The translations under genes and the position numbers were made by a program. The notes under the pieces are model-generated. The model worked only from the letters and a program-made list of their open reading frames with translations, made no database searches and had not been told where the DNA came from. This document shows positions 8,545 to 17,509 of a stretch of 28,791 nt of DNA, piece by piece. Within the stretch, counting starts at the first letter, position 1, and each line of letters starts with the position of its first letter. The stretch is from Ignavibacteria bacterium UBA2333 (GTDB lineage Bacteria; Bacteroidota; Ignavibacteria; Kapaibacteriales; Kapaibacteriaceae), in contig DDUR01000036.1 of NCBI GenBank assembly GCA_002344895.1, positions 17,811 through 46,601 on the forward strand. Reading direction: 5' to 3'.

Positions 8545-8588
8545 GGGTTTTGTCCTCTGTGGTGATGAAAACTCTGTTTTGTGCCGAA

Positions 8589-8596
8589 CAAGTATA
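8589..8596 (-). promoter_or_regulatory. putative -7/-10 box of the histone-like gene
   Basis: On the minus strand this reads TATACTTG, one mismatch from the Bacteroidota -7 consensus TAnnTTTG and also containing TATACT. It lies 45 bp before the ATG. No good -33 TTG is found 19-21 bp further upstream, so confidence is limited. Confidence 0.4.
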
Positions 8597-8664
8597 GCGT
8601 TTTGCCGCGAAAAGTGTGGTGTCTGGCGGTGAGGACGCCCCCTCTCCAGATAAAAAATAGACCC

Positions 8665-8720
8665 GGCCCCCTTTATCCCTCAGCCCACTTTGTCCCTCGG
8701 CCCCCTTTACCCCTTAACCG
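8665..8720 (-). repeat. multi-copy TAAGGGG-type motif after cyclase 1
   Basis: Three successive C-tract units on the plus strand (GGCCCCCTTTATCCCTCAG, CCCACTTTGTCCCTC, GGCCCCCTTTACCCCTTAAC) overlap the 3' end of cyclase 1. On the minus strand they read as repeats of GGGGTAAAGGGGG, so this is an expanded form of the dispersed gene-end motif. Confidence 0.55.
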
Positions 8721-10704
8721 GTGTCATCCAGTACGTTGTGGTGTCGCCCTTGCCTTTTAACGATGTAGGGCCGCGATACTCCAGGTGCCATGGACCCGCA
8801 GGGAGGGAGAGGGCGAAGGATTCGGAGAGGTGGATTTTATTGGGTTCGCCTGTGCTTTCAAGACGTGAGGCGACGTTTACGGCATCACCCCAGACGTCGT
8901 ATTGGAATCGTTCGGTGCCGATGATGCCGGCCGTGACAGGGCCCGTGTGAATTCCTATTCGAATCTCGATAGGCTCTCCGCTTGGCCACGTTCCACAAAC
9001 TTCCAGAAGCTCTAGTGCGAGCGACGCTATTTCACTCGCATTTGTGGCCACATCGCCGTCACTCTTAAAACACATGTAGGAGTCGCCGATGGTTTTAACC
9101 TTGATAACACCATGATGCTCACAGAGTGCGTCGAATGCAGAAAACATCGTTGCGAGTAACTCAATCACGTCCGTAGGATGTAGGCTCGATGTGTGGGTTG
9201 AAAAACTGACAATGTCGGTGAAAAGGATAGATGCATTTTCGAAGTTATCGCCGCTAACACGCTCTCCTCGAATAACTCGTTCGGCTATAGTTTTTGGCAG
9301 GGTAGAGAACAAAATGGCACGCTCGCGTTCGCGCTCCGTTCGTTCCGACTCGATACGCTTTTCGGCTTCCATCATGGCAAGTCGTTGTGTTGTCTGTTTA
9401 CCATTAATCTCTTCCGTGATGCGCGTATACGCATCGTTGTGTTCTATGTAACCAGAAAAGTTATTTGTATTCTGAGCAAGATCACGAAGGAGTTTGTGGA
9501 TCTCGGCTTCGTCCTTCCGTAGACCATGTTCACTCGCTACTTTCAATACATTACGCAGTATAGCCCCAGCACCATCCGTATCGCCATGATGAACACCAAC
9601 TCTTGCGCGTAACATTCCGTAATGAATCTTGTGTTCAGGATTGAGGAATTGTGTCTCGGATAATGACTGAATGTAGGTATTGGCATCGTCGAACAGCTCA
9701 AGGGTAATGCAGACGTCAAGACAACGTAACGTGTTGGTTAAAAGGCCCGATACATCGCCCAATTCTTTGTGGAGTGAAAGGGAACGCTGGAAATATTCCT
9801 GCGACAAAACATGGTCACCACGTTTACCATATACACCACCAATGTTGCCCGTAACGGTTGCCACTCCATGGCGGTCACCCATTTCCTCGTGGATCGTTAA
9901 TGCACGTTCGAAGTGATCCAGCGCTTCGGTATAGTTGCCAGTGTCAAAGTAGACGGCCCCAATGTTGTTTGTAACGAGTGCCTCCGATGCACGACTACCG
10001 ACCTTGTGATACAGCTCTATGGCACGCTGGAAGTACTCAATAGCCGAGGGGTAGTCGCCAGTGATGCGGTAAACAATGCCGATGTTCGTCGTAACACCCG
10101 CAGCACCGTGCACGTCGCCATACACTGTGTAGTCCGCTACAGCACGTTGATAGTGCTCAAGTGCCAACGGATAATCGCCCATCATCGCAAGTACGTTACC
10201 GATGTTACCCGTTACTATCGCTGTTCCGTGGACATCACCCATCTCCTTGTGGACACCAAGAGCAATCTGGTGGTATTGAAGTGCTGTTGGATAATCACCG
10301 GTGTGAAAGTAGACGTTGGCAATGTTGCCGTTAACAGTTGCGAGACCACTCTGATTGCCAAGTGCTGTATACAGATCAATTGAACGCTGGAGATTATCGA
10401 GCGCTTGTTGATAGTTACCTGTAGTAGCATCCACGATGCCAATGTTGCTGGAGATGACGGCTACTGCAGGCCTGTCATTGAGGTCCGTGTAGATCGTAAG
10501 AGCTTGGGCATAATGTTCTCGGGCCTCAGGATAGTGTCCCCGAACGTAGGCAGCGTAACCACGTGCTCGTGATGCCAGGGCTCGCCCTTGATCGGTGAGT
10601 ACTCCATCAGCAGTTGTTGCAATCTCTAACAATGTGGCAGCATCATTTTTTGTGCAGGCAACATCGACAGCTGCTTTGAGTTCGGATATAATTTCTGGAT
10701 TCAT
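8707..10704 (-). CDS. TPR-repeat class III adenylate cyclase (paralogue 1)
   Basis: 665 residues. About eight TPR units of roughly 40 residues (50-340), many with the pattern GDYPxALxxYQxAL, precede a charged coiled linker (430-465) and a class III nucleotide cyclase domain (about 488-662). Metal-binding D497 (ILFTDIVSF) and D541 (GDSYM) are present. So are K537 (VKTIGD) and D603 (QYDVWGD), which specify adenine, and N610 and R614 (NVASR), the transition-state residues. It should therefore make cAMP, with the TPR array probably sensing partner proteins. There is no signal peptide or transmembrane helix, so it is cytoplasmic. It starts 20 bp after the stop of the upstream paralogue; the two form an operon and their 3' ends are almost identical at DNA level. 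Confidence 0.93.
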   Translation of the reverse strand: MNPEIISELKAAVDVACTKNDAATLLEIATTADGVLTDQGRALASRARGYAAYVRGHYPEAREHYAQALTIYTDLNDRPAVAVISSNIGIVDATTGNYQQALDNLQRSIDLYTALGNQSGLATVNGNIANVYFHTGDYPTALQYHQIALGVHKEMGDVHGTAIVTGNIGNVLAMMGDYPLALEHYQRAVADYTVYGDVHGAAGVTTNIGIVYRITGDYPSAIEYFQRAIELYHKVGSRASEALVTNNIGAVYFDTGNYTEALDHFERALTIHEEMGDRHGVATVTGNIGGVYGKRGDHVLSQEYFQRSLSLHKELGDVSGLLTNTLRCLDVCITLELFDDANTYIQSLSETQFLNPEHKIHYGMLRARVGVHHGDTDGAGAILRNVLKVASEHGLRKDEAEIHKLLRDLAQNTNNFSGYIEHNDAYTRITEEINGKQTTQRLAMMEAEKRIESERTERERERAILFSTLPKTIAERVIRGERVSGDNFENASILFTDIVSFSTHTSSLHPTDVIELLATMFSAFDALCEHHGVIKVKTIGDSYMCFKSDGDVATNASEIASLALELLEVCGTWPSGEPIEIRIGIHTGPVTAGIIGTERFQYDVWGDAVNVASRLESTGEPNKIHLSESFALSLPAGPWHLEYRGPTSLKGKGDTTTYWMTPVKG

Positions 10705-10724
10705 GGTACAGAATATCCAATCGT

Positions 10725-12614
10725 TTATGAACGTGAACCACTAACCGGTGTCATCCAGTACGTTGTGGTGTCGCCCTTGCCTTTTAACGACGTCGGGCCG
10801 CGATACTCCAAGCGCCATGGACCCACAGGGAGGGAGAGGGCGAAGGATTCGGAGAGGTGGATGGTGTTGGGTGTGCCGGTGGATTCAAGCCGACATGCGA
10901 CGTTAACGGTGTCGCCCCAGACGTCGTACTGGAGGCGACGGGTGCCGATGATGCCGGCTGTGACAGGGCCGTGATGGAGGCCAATACGAATGGGGATGTT
11001 TTGTTCTGCTATTCGACTCAGGATGTCGCAGGCACAGCGGGCTGCACGTATTCGATGGTTGTTGTGTGGTTCGGTTGATGTGTCACCGGTGTGCGGAAAT
11101 GCTACACCAATGTAGGAATCTCCAACGGTCTTGATCTTCATCAGCCGGTGTTCGTCTACGATGTCGTCGATGATGGAGAAGACACGATCAAGGACGTCTA
11201 CTACGTCACGCGCAGGGAGTTTGTCGCTGAGTGCCGTAAAACCCACAATGTCTGCAACAAGTATCGATACGTCGTCATGTGTGTCACCCGAGACGTCATC
11301 ACCACGTAACACACGGTCGGCAATGTCGCGCGGTAGGGTGGAGTAGAGCACGGCACGTTCTTTTTCCCGCTCCCGACGTTCACTGTCGATGGTTCGCTGG
11401 GCTTGTAACGTCGCCAATCGTTGTGCCGCTGCCGAACTCTGGATTTCTTCCGTTCGTTGAAGATAAAGGTTGTTATGATAGACATACCTATCAAAGTCCT
11501 TTGTCGTCATTGCCAGGTCACGTAACTGCACGTGATACTGTGCCTCTTCCGATCGTAGACCCGCTTCATGGCAGATACGTAAGGCCATCGACAGTGCTTC
11601 GTGAGCGGCTTCCGTGTTACCAGCACGGAGTTCGAGTGTGGCACGGTTGGCGTAGAACTCGGCACGGACAGCTGGTTCAACGGCGTCGGAGAGGACAACT
11701 CTGTTGAGCGCAGTACGAGCATCATCGTACCGACCAAGATTGAGTAATGCTGCTACAATGTTGCCCGTCACCGAATCAGCACTGACACGATTTCCCATGT
11801 CCTCATGCAATGCACGAGCCACGTAGAAGTAACCCAGGGCTTCTTCGACCTGTCCTCGACTCATGTGAATACTGCCAATACTGTTGGTTGCCCGCGCAAC
11901 ACCGACGGTATCTCCAATGTCGCGAAACAACTCCAAGGCCCGCTCATGATAGTCCACGGCTGCATCCGTATCACGCAGACGCTCCAGCAGGATTCCCAGA
12001 TTACCTAGTGTTGAAGCAGCCCCAACACGATCGTGGGCCTCTTCGAAGATTGTTAGCGCACGTTGATAAAACTCAACGGCACGCACATAGTCACCCGTAC
12101 TCGAATGCACATTACCAATGCCATTACATGCATGCGCAATACCAGGATGATTGTTTGTTTCTTCAAACATTTCAAGTGCATGCTCATAGGCAGAGAGTGC
12201 CTGGGAGTACGCACCCAGACGTTCATGGGCAATACCCATGTTATGATGTGTCCGCGCAATAACCACGGCCGAACCCTCGCGCTCATAATACGTTAAGGCA
12301 CGCTCGTAATACTGCAGAGCAATCTCATATTCGTTACGATCGGCATGGAGATTACCAAGACTCAAGATGGTCCTGGCAATACCCTGAACATCGTTTAGAC
12401 CTTCATACGCCGTCAGCGCACCATCGTAGGCCCGCTGTGCCTCTTCGTGACGTCCCTGCAGACGGAACATAAACCCACGTGTATGCGCCGCCAATGCCTC
12501 TGCCGATGGAGAGGTAATCGTCACAAGCTCATCAATGAGTATTCGTAATGCCTCCACATCACGTTTACCCACGGCCCGCGTCACATCCGCCCGTATATCG
12601 TCAAAGGATCTCAT
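10725..12614 (-). CDS. TPR-repeat class III adenylate cyclase (paralogue 2)
   Basis: 629 residues from ATG 12614 (MRSFDDIRADV). The frame is open further upstream, but that part looks non-coding and includes the G-rich intergenic motif. TPR repeats span about 45-340, a charged linker about 395-425, and the cyclase domain about 447-624. Catalytic residues are complete: D455 and D499 (metals), K495 and D564 (adenine), N571 and R575. It is the promoter-proximal gene of a two-cyclase operon and is divergent from the ATPase gene at 12800. No clear Shine-Dalgarno precedes either cyclase. Expected product is cAMP; the stimulus is unknown. Confidence 0.92.
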   Translation of the reverse strand: MRSFDDIRADVTRAVGKRDVEALRILIDELVTITSPSAEALAAHTRGFMFRLQGRHEEAQRAYDGALTAYEGLNDVQGIARTILSLGNLHADRNEYEIALQYYERALTYYEREGSAVVIARTHHNMGIAHERLGAYSQALSAYEHALEMFEETNNHPGIAHACNGIGNVHSSTGDYVRAVEFYQRALTIFEEAHDRVGAASTLGNLGILLERLRDTDAAVDYHERALELFRDIGDTVGVARATNSIGSIHMSRGQVEEALGYFYVARALHEDMGNRVSADSVTGNIVAALLNLGRYDDARTALNRVVLSDAVEPAVRAEFYANRATLELRAGNTEAAHEALSMALRICHEAGLRSEEAQYHVQLRDLAMTTKDFDRYVYHNNLYLQRTEEIQSSAAAQRLATLQAQRTIDSERREREKERAVLYSTLPRDIADRVLRGDDVSGDTHDDVSILVADIVGFTALSDKLPARDVVDVLDRVFSIIDDIVDEHRLMKIKTVGDSYIGVAFPHTGDTSTEPHNNHRIRAARCACDILSRIAEQNIPIRIGLHHGPVTAGIIGTRRLQYDVWGDTVNVACRLESTGTPNTIHLSESFALSLPVGPWRLEYRGPTSLKGKGDTTTYWMTPVSGSRS

Positions 12615-12655
12615 GATCGGCGAAGGTACGGAGGAAGTAGGGGAGGAGGAATTGG

Positions 12656-12688
12656 GTAAGGGGCAAAGGGGGTAAGAGGGGGCAACAA
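12656..12688 (+). repeat. TAAGGGG-type G-tract motif in the cyclase/ATPase divergent region
   Basis: TAAGGGGCAAAGGGGGTAAG followed by AGGGGGC, one copy of a motif seen at several other intergenic sites in this window. Unlike most copies, it lies upstream rather than downstream of a gene. Confidence 0.5.
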
Positions 12689-12799
12689 CGGTGCAAATGA
12701 TTGTATTTCTGTCGTAACTTCGGTTGTGGCGTAGACAGATTATCGAGTGTTGACAACCTCGCGCCACGCACCAATACCCGCAGCAAACAGACGGCTAGA

Positions 12800-14029
12800 A
12801 TGACACACACCGACAAACTCATACGACTCAGAATTCAGAACGTGAGAGTCTTTGAAGACGTCACACTGGATCTTGATGGCCTGACAATCCTTATCGGCGA
12901 GAATGGTGCAGGGAAGTCAACGATTGTAGACGTCTTGGATCTTCTCGGGAGTATGCCATCAATGACAATGCTGTCGGCATTTCCCGTTTTCTCAACTCAA
13001 CCTGTCTTCAATTCATTCATTCGGCAAAAGGCCAAATCAGCTAGTCTCACGATTGACATATGTGACAAGTACTCTGATTCACTTTTGAGTTACAATATTC
13101 AGTTTATGATTGTAAATGGGAAAATGGAAGTGCGAAGTGAAACGTTAGATGAATGTATCAATGGCAGTTCAAAAGAAATGTGGCGTGTGTTTGAAAGGCA
13201 AGAAAGAGTTTATTGGAGTCAGTCATTTTCCGGAATGACGAAGAAGTCAAAGGGGGATATTAATGGAGATACGTCTTTAATTATGACTGGAAGTCAATTG
13301 GTTAATAACCCTCACGTCAAAAGACTGCGAACGGCATTGTCCGAAGTAAAAGTGTATCGCACCTTTGATGTCAGACCTGACTGGAAAGTACGTAAGTCTG
13401 GTAGTAATGAACTGTCTATGCGGCGACTCCAGTATATTAACCATAGCAGGGAACTCGATCCGTCAGGAGACAACCTCGCAAATGTTTATACGACAAGACT
13501 CTTTGAGTTGACGATTCAGGAGAGAAGCGAGATCTATAGTAGAATGATGCTGGTGCTAGGTGAAAAGTTCGAGGAGCTAGTCGTCCGTCCGGTTGATAGT
13601 GGCCGCCAAATGATAGTGGCACGATACAGTAGTCCAATTGGTGATATCCCTCTCTCCGAACTATCAGATGGTCAACTCATGTACCTTGCTCATTGTGCGA
13701 TTACGTATTTTAGCAGTCAAAGAACTCTCGTATGTTTTGATGAAATAGAATGCCACACTCATCCATATATGCTAGTGCGAATGGTCGAGGATTACTCACG
13801 TTTGTCCGAGAATACAAATGTACTTCTGACGACGCACAGTGATGTCGTGCTCAACTCGTTAGGAATAGACCAGTACAAACTCATCGTATTGCAAGTAGAC
13901 GAGAATGGCGCCTCAAAGGCATACGCGATTCATGACACTGCTGACGTTAGGGAGTACGTCCGTACCTATGGAGGAGTCGGAAGTGCACGCCAAGCTGGCA
14001 TGTTGCCGTTCATAACAAGGAGTATTTAG
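12800..14029 (+). CDS. RecF/OLD-like AAA_21 ATPase, predicted defence component
   Basis: 409 residues from ATG 12800; upstream frame extension to 12701 is not needed. The N-terminus reads IRLRIQNVRVFEDVTLDLDG, typical of ABC/SMC-like single-chain ATPases. Motifs visible are Walker A GENGAGKST (K39), signature-like LSDGQL (289-293), Walker B LVCFDEIE (D314, E315) and switch His TTHSDVVL (H346). There is no fused TOPRIM domain, unlike full OLD nucleases. The next gene starts 3 bp later, with AAGGAG in front of it, and looks TOPRIM-like. The pair resembles ATPase/effector defence modules such as PARIS or RloAB in organisation. The specific identity is not established. Confidence 0.82.
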   Translation: MTHTDKLIRLRIQNVRVFEDVTLDLDGLTILIGENGAGKSTIVDVLDLLGSMPSMTMLSAFPVFSTQPVFNSFIRQKAKSASLTIDICDKYSDSLLSYNIQFMIVNGKMEVRSETLDECINGSSKEMWRVFERQERVYWSQSFSGMTKKSKGDINGDTSLIMTGSQLVNNPHVKRLRTALSEVKVYRTFDVRPDWKVRKSGSNELSMRRLQYINHSRELDPSGDNLANVYTTRLFELTIQERSEIYSRMMLVLGEKFEELVVRPVDSGRQMIVARYSSPIGDIPLSELSDGQLMYLAHCAITYFSSQRTLVCFDEIECHTHPYMLVRMVEDYSRLSENTNVLLTTHSDVVLNSLGIDQYKLIVLQVDENGASKAYAIHDTADVREYVRTYGGVGSARQAGMLPFITRSI

Positions 14030-14032
14030 AAA

Positions 14033-14623
14033 GTGAAGGAAGTCATTGTATTGTTTGAGGATGCACGACATGAGATAACGAAGATGTTTATGCCTCATGA
14101 CTTTGTGTTAAAATTGGTTCGGGAAGACTATCAGGATCGGATGGATGAGTTCGATGAGACCTCGAGTTACTATGAGATGATTAAACGAACGACTGCAGTC
14201 CCCAAAAAAGGTGTAGATAAGCTTCTTAACTCATTAGATCAGGATCTTCATCTATTGAGGAAAAGAGGAATAGTACTATGTGTTATAGATGAGGATCAGA
14301 TCAGATCAAAACTTGGTCTCGACGACAGATCTTGTCGGAAAGTAGTTACGAATCGAATTCAGGAGATTGCATCTGGTGGTGTTCATGATGTAGTGTTGCT
14401 AGACGGAAATCTGGAACAGCTGCAGTCGGTTGTTGTTGAGGTGCTAAATCTTGAGGCGTCCCTTCGAAAAAAAAGTACAACTAATCGCGATGTCGTGTTT
14501 CAGGAGGCAATACGCGCGTCGCGAGATCAGAAGACTGAGATAAGAAACCGGTATCCTGACTTACAACGTCTTGTTAGTTCCTACATGTCTGCTATTGACA
14601 TGTTAGTCGAAACAGTGGACTGA
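14033..14623 (+). CDS. small TOPRIM-like partner of the ATPase
   Basis: 196 residues from GTG 14033, with AAGGAG (14017-14022) 10 nt upstream. I do not recognise a named family. The layout suggests a minimal TOPRIM fold: an N-terminal beta strand ending in an acidic residue (VIVLFED, E9), a second strand with an acidic triad (GIVLCVIDEDQ, D86/D88), and a later GNLEQL segment (125-130) like that of OLD-associated and DUF4276-type TOPRIM proteins. The C-terminal third is charged and helical. If correct, it is the nuclease or effector activated by the upstream ATPase. An unrelated fold is possible; the acidic motif spacing is the only evidence. Confidence 0.65.
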   Translation: MKEVIVLFEDARHEITKMFMPHDFVLKLVREDYQDRMDEFDETSSYYEMIKRTTAVPKKGVDKLLNSLDQDLHLLRKRGIVLCVIDEDQIRSKLGLDDRSCRKVVTNRIQEIASGGVHDVVLLDGNLEQLQSVVVEVLNLEASLRKKSTTNRDVVFQEAIRASRDQKTEIRNRYPDLQRLVSSYMSAIDMLVETVD

Positions 14624-14752
14624 TGGCAGCTACTTTACGTAGAAGTGTTCAAGCTGATAGCTGGTCACTTTTTCGGTCAGTACCAGATTGGAAATATTCA
14701 GCTGCAGATAATTGACAATCTTTGCAGCATACGATGAATCTGGAGTAATACA

Positions 14753-17374
14753 ATGAAAACTAATGTTCAGACGCCCATGGAGGTGTTTACACAGCCGCAG
14801 CGTTTTCTCGTGCCACTGTTTCAGCGTCCCTATGTATGGAATGAAGAGCGACAATGGGAGCCTCTGTGGCGCGATGTTGAGCGACTCGCCGAACGCGTAC
14901 TGACGTCGGGAAATACGACAACGTCGCCGCACTTTCTTGGTGCCGTTGTCCTGCAGCAACTGCCGAACGTAACGGGGGAGTTACAAGGCAGAATCATTGT
15001 TGATGGACAACAGCGGTTAACGACGTTACAACTATTGATGGACGCTATTCATGGTGAGTGTATGGATCAGGGATTTAACGGTCCGGCACGTCGACTAGAA
15101 CTTCTTATACAAAATCAGGACGCCTACCAAAACAAGCCAGAAGATCAGTTTAAAGTATGGCCAACAACACGTGATAAACAGGCCTTCTATGAGGTGATGG
15201 CACCGAAGTCAAAGATCGACTATACAACGTTAAAGCATTCGTCTGCACGATTGGTTCTTGCACATCGATACTTTGCTGAGCGGACACGTGAGTGGCTAAT
15301 GGAGGCCGGTATTGAATCTGCAGCACAAAGAGCAGAAGCGTTAGACCTAGCTGTACGGACACTACTCCAGATTGTGGTTATTGATCTTCAGATAGATGAA
15401 AATGCGCAAGAGATATTCGAGACACTGAATGCACGTGGTACACCGCTAACACCGGTTGATCTCATTAAGAATCTTGTGTTCCAAAGACTGCTGGACGAAG
15501 ATGTAGACGTCGAGAAGATCTATGACACATCATGGCGTCATTTTGAAACCGAGTTCTGGGAGAAAGAGATTAGTTCGGGCCGATTGAAGCGGCCGATGGC
15601 CGTTGTGTTTTTCCATCATTGGTTAATGAGCGTTATCGCCGACGAGATTCCGGCGAATGAAGTGTTTAGCGCTTTTAAACGATACCTCGTCAACAACTCT
15701 TCGATTTCAATTCAAGACATTGTACAACGTATCTATGCAGCATCACAGCTCTATGCAGACTTTACGGTCCGAGCTGCATCGTCAACTGGTGCGATTGATC
15801 GTATCGCGTTGTTTGTGTATCGACTTGAAACGATGCAGACAGATGCGCCCAAGCCGTTGTTACTCGCCTTGCTCGATCCGGATCGGGAACAACCGATCCC
15901 TAAAGGCATGGTTGTGAACATTATTGACGATGTTGAAAGTTGGTTAGTTAGGCGCATGTTGTATCGTGCCGGCACTAAATCGTACAGCAGGTTGTTTGCT
16001 GACCTTGTAAACATTGTCAGGACTTCACCAGTAGAGTCTTTACACGAGCGTATCCGTGAGACTCTTCAGCGACAGAGAGGTGACGCAACGTTCTGGCCAG
16101 ACGATAAGGACATTCGCTCGTCGTTATCAGTATTGCCTTTGTACAAAAGAATGTCTGTGTCAAGAAATCGTATGATTCTTGAGGCTATTGAGGACTATCT
16201 GCGTGGGGTTGGTTCGCATGACAAGAAGTTTACAGAAGAATCCGTTCGTCGAGGAGTCTTGAGTATTGAGCACCTCATGCCGCAAGCGTGGGAACGCAAT
16301 TGGCCAGAGCCGGCCGATGGGGACTTCAATGCGAGATTCCAACGTATACACTCGTTAGGGAATCTCACGTTAGTTACGCGTCAACTGAATACTTCGGTTT
16401 CCAATGGATCATGGGAATCAAAGTCGCAAGCACTTAATCGATACGGAGTGTTGCTGTTAAATTCTACCCTCAGCGAGTACCAATGTGACGGATGGTCCGA
16501 CGAGGCGATTCTAAAGCGAACCGATGCACTCACAGACATTGTCCTTCAGATATGGAGTGTTCCACCCGGCCACTCATCGGAACGATCGACGGCTGCTGTG
16601 ATAACAAACAGCAATGTCTCATTGCTTGACCTCTTGAAAGATCATGTCCTTCACGAGGGACAACTACTTAAGCCAACAATGTCGAGTTATGAACAGGTTA
16701 ACGCAATAGTGATCGCCGGCGGTAAACTGCTCTGTCAGGACTCCGTATTCGACACTCCGTCTGGTGCTGCCGTGTTTGTGAGAGGTGGAAGGGCGACAAA
16801 TGGTTGGTTGTTCTGGGCTGTTGACTCAGCAGATGGAGTGACGTTAGCAGAACTCCGACACGATCTCCTTCGACGACGTTTTCCGGATGAGTATACAGAC
16901 GCTCACGACGATAATGATGAGGCACAGCTGCAAGGTGCGTTGATAGTAGATATGCAGCAGCGCTTTTGGCAGGGGTTCCGACAATATGTTGCGGATAATG
17001 GATTGCCATTCACACCTGGCACGCCACGAGGTCATAAACTCAATATCCCACTCGGAATGTCAGATGCACGACTATATGCCGTCATGACAACGTTTACGTT
17101 CCAAAACATAGATAACGGCCCAGAATTGCGTGTCGAGTTCTATATACCTGATAACCATGCGCTGTATGATCGGCTGTTTGATCAGCGCGATGCAATTGAA
17201 GCTGCATATCAATCACAGCTTACATGGCACTATGTAGCGGGTACAAAATCGACACGTATTTGTGATCACGTAAAGCGTGACGTGACCGATGAAACGCAGT
17301 GGTCAAGGTACTATGAGTGGCTTACGGAGCACATCGTTCGCTTACGCGATGCAATTGTGCCTCGAATACCATAA
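14753..17374 (+). CDS. GmrSD-like type IV restriction protein (DUF262-DUF1524-DUF4268)
   Basis: 873 residues from ATG 14753 (GGAG 9 nt upstream). The DUF262 (ParB/GmrS-like) domain covers about 1-260, with FQRPYVW near 23-29 and the NTP-binding motif DGQQRLTTLQ (84-93). The DUF1524 (GmrD-like HNH/His-Me) domain has EHLMPQAW (H507), then SLGNLTL (N537) and RQLNTSVSNGSWESK (N546). The last 120 residues look like DUF4268 (WQGFRQYVADNG to W-rich end). GmrSD-type enzymes use NTP hydrolysis to cut phage DNA with modified (for example glucosylated) bases; BrxU is another single-chain example. The start lies about 130 bp after the ATPase/TOPRIM pair, which supports a defence cluster. Confidence 0.9.
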   Translation: MKTNVQTPMEVFTQPQRFLVPLFQRPYVWNEERQWEPLWRDVERLAERVLTSGNTTTSPHFLGAVVLQQLPNVTGELQGRIIVDGQQRLTTLQLLMDAIHGECMDQGFNGPARRLELLIQNQDAYQNKPEDQFKVWPTTRDKQAFYEVMAPKSKIDYTTLKHSSARLVLAHRYFAERTREWLMEAGIESAAQRAEALDLAVRTLLQIVVIDLQIDENAQEIFETLNARGTPLTPVDLIKNLVFQRLLDEDVDVEKIYDTSWRHFETEFWEKEISSGRLKRPMAVVFFHHWLMSVIADEIPANEVFSAFKRYLVNNSSISIQDIVQRIYAASQLYADFTVRAASSTGAIDRIALFVYRLETMQTDAPKPLLLALLDPDREQPIPKGMVVNIIDDVESWLVRRMLYRAGTKSYSRLFADLVNIVRTSPVESLHERIRETLQRQRGDATFWPDDKDIRSSLSVLPLYKRMSVSRNRMILEAIEDYLRGVGSHDKKFTEESVRRGVLSIEHLMPQAWERNWPEPADGDFNARFQRIHSLGNLTLVTRQLNTSVSNGSWESKSQALNRYGVLLLNSTLSEYQCDGWSDEAILKRTDALTDIVLQIWSVPPGHSSERSTAAVITNSNVSLLDLLKDHVLHEGQLLKPTMSSYEQVNAIVIAGGKLLCQDSVFDTPSGAAVFVRGGRATNGWLFWAVDSADGVTLAELRHDLLRRRFPDEYTDAHDDNDEAQLQGALIVDMQQRFWQGFRQYVADNGLPFTPGTPRGHKLNIPLGMSDARLYAVMTTFTFQNIDNGPELRVEFYIPDNHALYDRLFDQRDAIEAAYQSQLTWHYVAGTKSTRICDHVKRDVTDETQWSRYYEWLTEHIVRLRDAIVPRIP

Positions 17375-17394
17375 TCCAATCTTTGTATCCTCGT

Positions 17395-17416
17395 GTGCCC
17401 CATTCACCCCTTACCG
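17395..17416 (-). repeat. TAAGGGG-type motif after the GmrSD-like gene
   Basis: The plus strand reads GTGCCCCATTCACCCCTTACCG, matching the copy at 27983-28004 at most positions. It is one of a dispersed set located near gene ends. Confidence 0.5.
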
Positions 17417-17509
17417 TCCAGTACAAAAACACGGCCCTACGACATGAAAAGTCGAGGTAGGAGTGGAATTCATTATGCTGGTATGTTGTAGCTGATGCGC
17501 CCTTTGACG

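Noticed and set aside
8326..8565. 79-codon plus-strand frame
   Set aside because: It lies over the histone-like gene on the other strand, which has family-like sequence, a ribosome site and a promoter box.
9913..10383. 156-codon plus-strand frame inside cyclase 1
   Set aside because: It is an antisense shadow produced by the repetitive TPR coding sequence.
12701..12799. N-terminal extension of the ATPase upstream of ATG 12800
   Set aside because: The added residues lack the family pattern; the conserved IRLRIQNVRVFED start begins just after ATG 12800.
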